From an uncultured Alphaproteobacteria bacterium (lineage in GTDB: Bacteria > Pseudomonadota > Alphaproteobacteria > Rickettsiales > UBA1997), in the NCBI GenBank assembly GCA_903837365.1, contig CAILUF010000060.1, positions 1 to 8,803 of the forward strand: a stretch of DNA of 8,803 bases, given 5' to 3'. The first letter of the stretch is position 1. Each line of letters opens with the position of its first letter. The translations under genes and the position numbers were made by a program. The notes beneath the pieces were generated by a model that did no database searches, had not been told where the DNA came from, and was given only the letters and a program-made list of their open reading frames with translations. Positions 5,332 to 8,803 of the stretch are shown here, piece by piece.

Positions 5332-7152
5332 TTATGAAGGAAAAAAAACTGGAAAGCATTTTGCAAGGCATTTTGTGAGGCATTTTGATATTGAAGATCT
5401 TGTGTTTGGAGAAGGTTGGGGCGTTGAGGATTCTTCTTGTAAAAAAGAAGATGAATTTCGATTTGGGCGATCATTTGGGCGATTTCTAGCGCTTAAGATC
5501 GTCGTTGGTTCACCAATTCCTAAATGATCATGTAAAGCTTGTCGATAAGTTTGACTAAAATTTTTGATTATTTTTTCTGTATCAATAGCCAAGACAGGTT
5601 GTTTATTTTTAGCTAATTCTAAAAATTGATCGCAAATCAATCTAGCAAATTCTGTTTTTTGACAATATTGAAGATTTTTTATAATTTTTTCTTCCAAAAA
5701 AACTTCTCTGATTCTTAATTTTTTTAATTCTTCAATATTTTTTTTGGCAATTTCATCAACTTTTTCTTTTAATTTTTTTATAAAATTAAATTCACAAATT
5801 TCAGAAATATTAATTTCATTGCCATCGTAAATTTCTTCAGAAAGCTGATTGGCAAGAAGAGAGCATAGTTTTTTATCATCACTTATAATTTCATAAAATT
5901 GATTAATTACCTTATCGGCTGGTTGATATTCTTTTATTTTTCCACTCGCTTGATCGATTATAGTTGGTAAATTTAAAGATAATTCTTTGCCAAAATCCTG
6001 ATTTAAAATACGAAAGAAGTTTAGAAAAATTTTGCATTCCATGCTATCTGAATTATTACCTCTAGCAATTTTAGAAGCGCATTCATTGGCGATTTTGTTA
6101 ATATAGCAAAAAATAAGTTGCCGTTTGAAATATTTAAATAAAGGGATGATTTTTATATTGGAAAATTCTTGAAAATTTAATTTATTGCATAAATTTTTTA
6201 AATTAAAAATCATCAACGCAATGTTATCTTCATGTCCCTTGTCTAATTCGGTTAAAAAAATTTTATCTAATTTTTTAAAAAAAACTGGATCATCTTTTTT
6301 TTCAAAAATCTGTGAGCAAATGGTTAATAATTCGCGAGCTATTATTTTTTTTTGATTCTGATTAGATTTTTTTTGTGAAGCTGATTCATATAAAAAGCGA
6401 TTAAGAGATTTTGTTAAGGTTGATATTAATCTCTGACTTTCAGAATGAATGGCAGGTAGTTTATCAAGGGTAAAATATTCATTCATTTCCTGCAGTCTCG
6501 ATAATAAATCTTTTAATATTTGTGGCGATGATGAATCTAAAATTCTAGAGTTATTTTTAAAAAAATTATCATCTAGCAATGCATTATAATCGCTAATTTT
6601 TTCAATCTCACTGAATTGAGCGTAAAAGGTTAGTAGTAAAAAAAAATCATTTAACGATTGGGGATTTTCTAAAATTATTGAAGCGTTAGGAAGCTTAAAG
6701 TCAAAATCTTTTTTAAATTTATTGCCTGAGGCATTCAATACTCTAAGATTTTCGAGTTTATTAATTTTATCAACAGGCAATTGCGATAAGCGATTGGAGG
6801 ATAAATTTAATATTTCTAAATTATCAATTTTAAAAATTTCATTCGGCAAATCTTCGAGTTGATTATGAGATAAATCTAATTTTTTTAATTTAGTTAAATG
6901 GCCAATTTCTTGAGGAATTGAGTAGAGGCCAAGATTGGTTAGCGTCAGAATATCCAGCCCAAAAGAGAAGTAATTTATAAATCTATTTTTGGTATGTTTA
7001 ATATTTGCTTCATTGCTGGGATTTAATTTTAACTCACTTTCCACCCAGCTAGATAATTTTGCGGTGAAATCACTAATTTGTTCTGGGGTTGGCAGGGAAG
7101 TTGTCTTGTGTTTTATTCGAGGATTCATTAGCCCTGGCAAACCTGGTTGCAT
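5332..7152 (-). CDS. Leucine-rich repeat protein with long helical region and cysteine-repeat C-terminus
   Basis: I do not recognise a named family. Starting from the ATG at 7152 the protein has 606 residues. After a polar lead and a short helix (about 25-60) come roughly four leucine-rich repeats (about 69-144) of 23-24 residues, with the pattern LxxLDLSxNxLxxLP. Residues 160-570 look mostly helical, rich in Lys, Ile, Asn and Glu, with no motif I can place. The tail carries Ser/Asn/Pro-rich sequence and then KCLTKCLAKCF, with cysteines at about 591, 595 and 599, ending in PVFFPS. There is no signal peptide or clear membrane span. A longer start (TTG at 7188) adds a hydrophobic 12-residue lead. 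ATG at 7128, preceded by CCAGGG, is a third option. LRR proteins of this form in host-associated bacteria are often secreted effectors; that role is inference here. Composition matches the neighbouring genes, so recent transfer is not evident. Confidence 0.85.
   Translation of the reverse strand: MQPGLPGLMNPRIKHKTTSLPTPEQISDFTAKLSSWVESELKLNPSNEANIKHTKNRFINYFSFGLDILTLTNLGLYSIPQEIGHLTKLKKLDLSHNQLEDLPNEIFKIDNLEILNLSSNRLSQLPVDKINKLENLRVLNASGNKFKKDFDFKLPNASIILENPQSLNDFFLLLTFYAQFSEIEKISDYNALLDDNFFKNNSRILDSSSPQILKDLLSRLQEMNEYFTLDKLPAIHSESQRLISTLTKSLNRFLYESASQKKSNQNQKKIIARELLTICSQIFEKKDDPVFFKKLDKIFLTELDKGHEDNIALMIFNLKNLCNKLNFQEFSNIKIIPLFKYFKRQLIFCYINKIANECASKIARGNNSDSMECKIFLNFFRILNQDFGKELSLNLPTIIDQASGKIKEYQPADKVINQFYEIISDDKKLCSLLANQLSEEIYDGNEINISEICEFNFIKKLKEKVDEIAKKNIEELKKLRIREVFLEEKIIKNLQYCQKTEFARLICDQFLELAKNKQPVLAIDTEKIIKNFSQTYRQALHDHLGIGEPTTILSARNRPNDRPNRNSSSFLQEESSTPQPSPNTRSSISKCLTKCLAKCFPVFFPS
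5356..5387 (-). repeat. 12-bp tandem repeat encoding the Cys tail
   Basis: GCATTTTG recurs at 5356, 5368 and 5380 (+ strand), giving a 12-bp period with variable linkers CAAG and TGAG. In the - strand gene each unit encodes K-C-L/F plus one variable residue, producing the KCLTKCLAKCF tail. Confidence 0.75.
6718..6948 (-). repeat. Leucine-rich repeat block
   Basis: This part of the gene encodes about four LRR units, visible from LTLTNLGLYSIP through LDLSHNQLEDLP and LNLSSNRLSQLP to LRVLNASGN. The spacing of 23 then 24 residues and the LP endings resemble the bacterial and plant-like short LRR classes. Confidence 0.85.
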
Positions 7153-7202
7153 ATAATTTAATAAAATATAACTAAAAATGTTAACCAAAAAAACTATTAT
7201 TG

Positions 7203-7231
7203 TTTTTAACTAGAAGTAAATAATTTATCAA
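7203..7231 (-). promoter_or_regulatory. Candidate promoter of the LRR gene
   Basis: On the - strand, TTGATA (7231-7226) is one mismatch from the -35 consensus and is followed after 17 bp by TAAAAA (7208-7203), a four-of-six -10 match. Transcription from here would begin near 7196, ahead of both the TTG and ATG start options. The spacing is right, but the -10 is poor. Confidence 0.25.
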
Positions 7232-7266
7232 GATTATTAATTAATTTTTTTTAAAATTAAAAATCT

Positions 7267-8709
7267 TTAATTCTTAGGAAAGAATTTAGCAAGATCGCGG
7301 ATGTGAGAAATGAAATGAATATTGAGATCAGGTATTGATTTTCTAAGGCTTGCAAAGTTTTTATTTTTTTCATTGGCTTTAGGAATTATACAATTTTTAA
7401 AACCAAGTTTATGAGCTTCCTTGAGTCTTCCTTCTAAATTTCCAACCATTCTAATTTCACCTGAAAGTCCAATTTCACCAACGGCAATAGTTGATTTGGG
7501 AAGGGCGATATCGCGAGCTGAAGAAATCAAAGCGCAAGCAACGGCAAGATCAGCGGATGTTTCTACGATTTTCAATCCACCAACGATGTTTAAATAAACT
7601 TCTTTATCAAATAAATTTAAACCAAATCGGCTATTTAAAACGGCAATAACCATCGCTAAACGATTTAAATCCCAACCAACAACCGCTCTTCTTGGTGTGG
7701 GAATAAAAGAGGGAGCAACCAGCGCTTGCACTTCGGCAAGAATTGCTCTACTTCCTTCAATACCAGCAAAAACTGCTGTACCGCTTGTATCGCGATCATA
7801 TGAAGTTAAAAATAATTCACTCGGGTTTAAAACTTCTGACAAGCCGATTTCGTTCATTTCAAAAACGCCGATTTCATTAGCTCCACCAAAACGATTTTTT
7901 ATCGAACGTAAAATTCGAAATTGTAAATCTTTTTCACCTTCAAAATAAAGGACAGTATCGACCATATGTTCAAGAACTTTTGGACCAGCGATTTGTCCAT
8001 CCTTGGTAACATGACTGACGATTAACAAAGTAATATTATTTTTTTTGGCAAAAATTGTTAATTCTCCAGCGCAAGCTCTAACTTGCGAAACCGTTCCAGG
8101 AGCGGATGAAAGATCTTCAACAAACATTGTTTGAATAGAATCAATAATAACGATCATTGGTGATTTTTCTTTATTGTCGAGATTTTTAGCATCTTCTTTG
8201 ATGGCATTAATGATTTCGCTAACATTGGTGTTGGAAGCGAGTTTAATATTTTCGGTATGACATCCAAGTCTTTTAGCTCTAAGGCGAACTTGATCAACAG
8301 ATTCTTCGCCAGAAATATAAATTACTGAATTATTGAGTTGTGCAAGATTATCAGCCGTTTGTAAAAGTAGAGTTGATTTACCAATTCCGGGATCGCCACC
8401 AATCAACACAACTGATCCACTTACCAGTCCTCCACCCAAAACTCGATCTAATTCATTTAAGTTGGTTTTGATTCTTGCAAAATCTTTTGCTTCGCCATTT
8501 AGACTTACTAAATCAGCCTTGCGTGAATTTTTTGGCGAGGAATTTTTGGAAGTTTTATCATCGTCAAGGCGAGTAAAATGTGAATTTCCACCTTCCGCAA
8601 ATTCTTCAATCAAACTATTCCAAGATCCACAATCAATACATCTTCCTGCCCATTTGAAATGAACTGCGCCACAGGATTGACAAGAATATGCGGTTTTTTT
8701 ATTAGCCAT
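7267..8709 (-). CDS. radA: DNA repair protein RadA (Sms)
   Basis: RadA is a RecA-related ATPase that drives branch migration of recombination intermediates and supports DNA repair. The protein opens with a four-cysteine zinc finger (C10, C13, C24, C27, including the CGSWN-type end). A linker of about 50 residues leads to the ATPase core with Walker A GGDPGIGKST (104-113), a Walker B strand MIVIIDSIQTM and the RadA-specific KNRFG motif (271-275). The C-terminal third is the Lon-like domain with VGGLKIVETSADLAVACALIS and AVGEIGLSGEIR. At 480 residues it is slightly longer than the usual 450-460; the Ser/Lys/Asp-rich linker after the zinc finger probably accounts for this. The start is the ATG beginning MANKKTAYSC, just before the zinc finger; no Shine-Dalgarno is apparent. 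The LRR gene follows 114 bp downstream on the same strand. Confidence 0.97.
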   Translation of the reverse strand: MANKKTAYSCQSCGAVHFKWAGRCIDCGSWNSLIEEFAEGGNSHFTRLDDDKTSKNSSPKNSRKADLVSLNGEAKDFARIKTNLNELDRVLGGGLVSGSVVLIGGDPGIGKSTLLLQTADNLAQLNNSVIYISGEESVDQVRLRAKRLGCHTENIKLASNTNVSEIINAIKEDAKNLDNKEKSPMIVIIDSIQTMFVEDLSSAPGTVSQVRACAGELTIFAKKNNITLLIVSHVTKDGQIAGPKVLEHMVDTVLYFEGEKDLQFRILRSIKNRFGGANEIGVFEMNEIGLSEVLNPSELFLTSYDRDTSGTAVFAGIEGSRAILAEVQALVAPSFIPTPRRAVVGWDLNRLAMVIAVLNSRFGLNLFDKEVYLNIVGGLKIVETSADLAVACALISSARDIALPKSTIAVGEIGLSGEIRMVGNLEGRLKEAHKLGFKNCIIPKANEKNKNFASLRKSIPDLNIHFISHIRDLAKFFPKN

Positions 8710-8803
8710 ATTTTTTAATTTTAAAAAATAATTTTAAGTAAAATAATTTTTATTAATTTATCGTTAGTTTTAATTAATAAAAAGAATTTTAACTAGTTAT
8801 ACC

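Noticed and set aside
5310..5335. Small hairpin AAATC/GATTT just past the LRR gene stop as its terminator
   Set aside because: Only five base pairs, and no T tract follows on the - strand.
5332..7152. LRR protein as an IpaH/SspH-type ubiquitin ligase (LRR plus NEL domain)
   Set aside because: NEL enzymes use a CxD catalytic motif. Every cysteine in the helical region was checked by eye and none is followed by D two residues later (the closest is CDQ), and the tail cysteines are in KCL units.
7153..7188. TTG at 7188 as the start of the LRR protein
   Set aside because: It adds only MVNIFSYILLNY, has no ribosome binding site, and uses a rare start codon while an ATG follows at 7152. Kept as an alternative.
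8333..8662. 109-codon open frame on the + strand opposite radA
   Set aside because: It lies wholly inside radA, whose motifs are intact; the Pro/Ser-rich translation is what the antisense of coding DNA gives. Similar antisense or alternative-frame stretches at 7697-7948, 4857-5048, 3159-3362, 3834-4052, 2891-3082 and 4298-4510 were rejected for the same reason.
8710..8803. Promoter or gene upstream of radA, including the TAACTAGTTA palindrome at 8790-8799
   Set aside because: The 94 bases are nearly pure A/T with no convincing -35 box, and the 10-bp palindrome is too short to interpret.
1..8803. CRISPR array, tRNA, rRNA, transposase or phage genes
   Set aside because: No regularly spaced repeats, cloverleaf or conserved rRNA stretches, or mobile-element proteins were seen on either strand.

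Overview
The window is strongly AT-rich (GC fraction not computed), with Lys/Asn/Ile-heavy proteins, A- and T-ending codons and few clear Shine-Dalgarno sequences. WaaA (lipid A/LPS core) together with a ubiquinone-type flavin monooxygenase points to a Gram-negative proteobacterium. The base composition plus a leucine-rich-repeat protein of effector-like design suggest an AT-rich alphaproteobacterium of the host-associated Rickettsiales/Holosporales kind. That placement is inference from gene content and style; no marker gene here proves it.

Layout. On the + strand, an N-terminally short UbiH/COQ6-family monooxygenase (88-1224) is followed by waaA (1224-2525), with TAATG stop/start overlap. 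After a 322-bp non-coding gap with several dyads comes an RhlE-type DEAD-box RNA helicase (2848-4698) with a disordered basic tail of about 240 residues. A strong intrinsic terminator (4754-4790) separates it from three genes on the - strand. Read in transcription order these are radA (8709-7267), a 606-residue LRR protein (7152-5332) and a small exported cupredoxin-fold protein (5131-4802).

How the genes relate. The first pair are envelope/respiratory housekeeping genes: a quinone ring hydroxylase and the Kdo transferase that starts the LPS inner core. RhlE (RNA remodelling) and RadA (recombination intermediates) are core information-processing genes with all expected motifs intact. The accessory-looking piece is the LRR protein. 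It has about four LRRs near the N-terminus, a long helical region I cannot assign to a family, and a C-terminal tail in which cysteines recur every four residues, encoded by a 12-bp tandem repeat. It is the best candidate for something undescribed, possibly a host-directed effector. I see no multi-gene novel system, CRISPR array, rRNA/tRNA gene, transposase or prophage gene.

The left edge is odd. The monooxygenase lacks the N-terminal dinucleotide-binding GxGxxG segment, none of the three forward frames upstream supplies it, and another frame (3-113) is open from the window edge. This looks like a truncated or rearranged gene start, or a sequence error.
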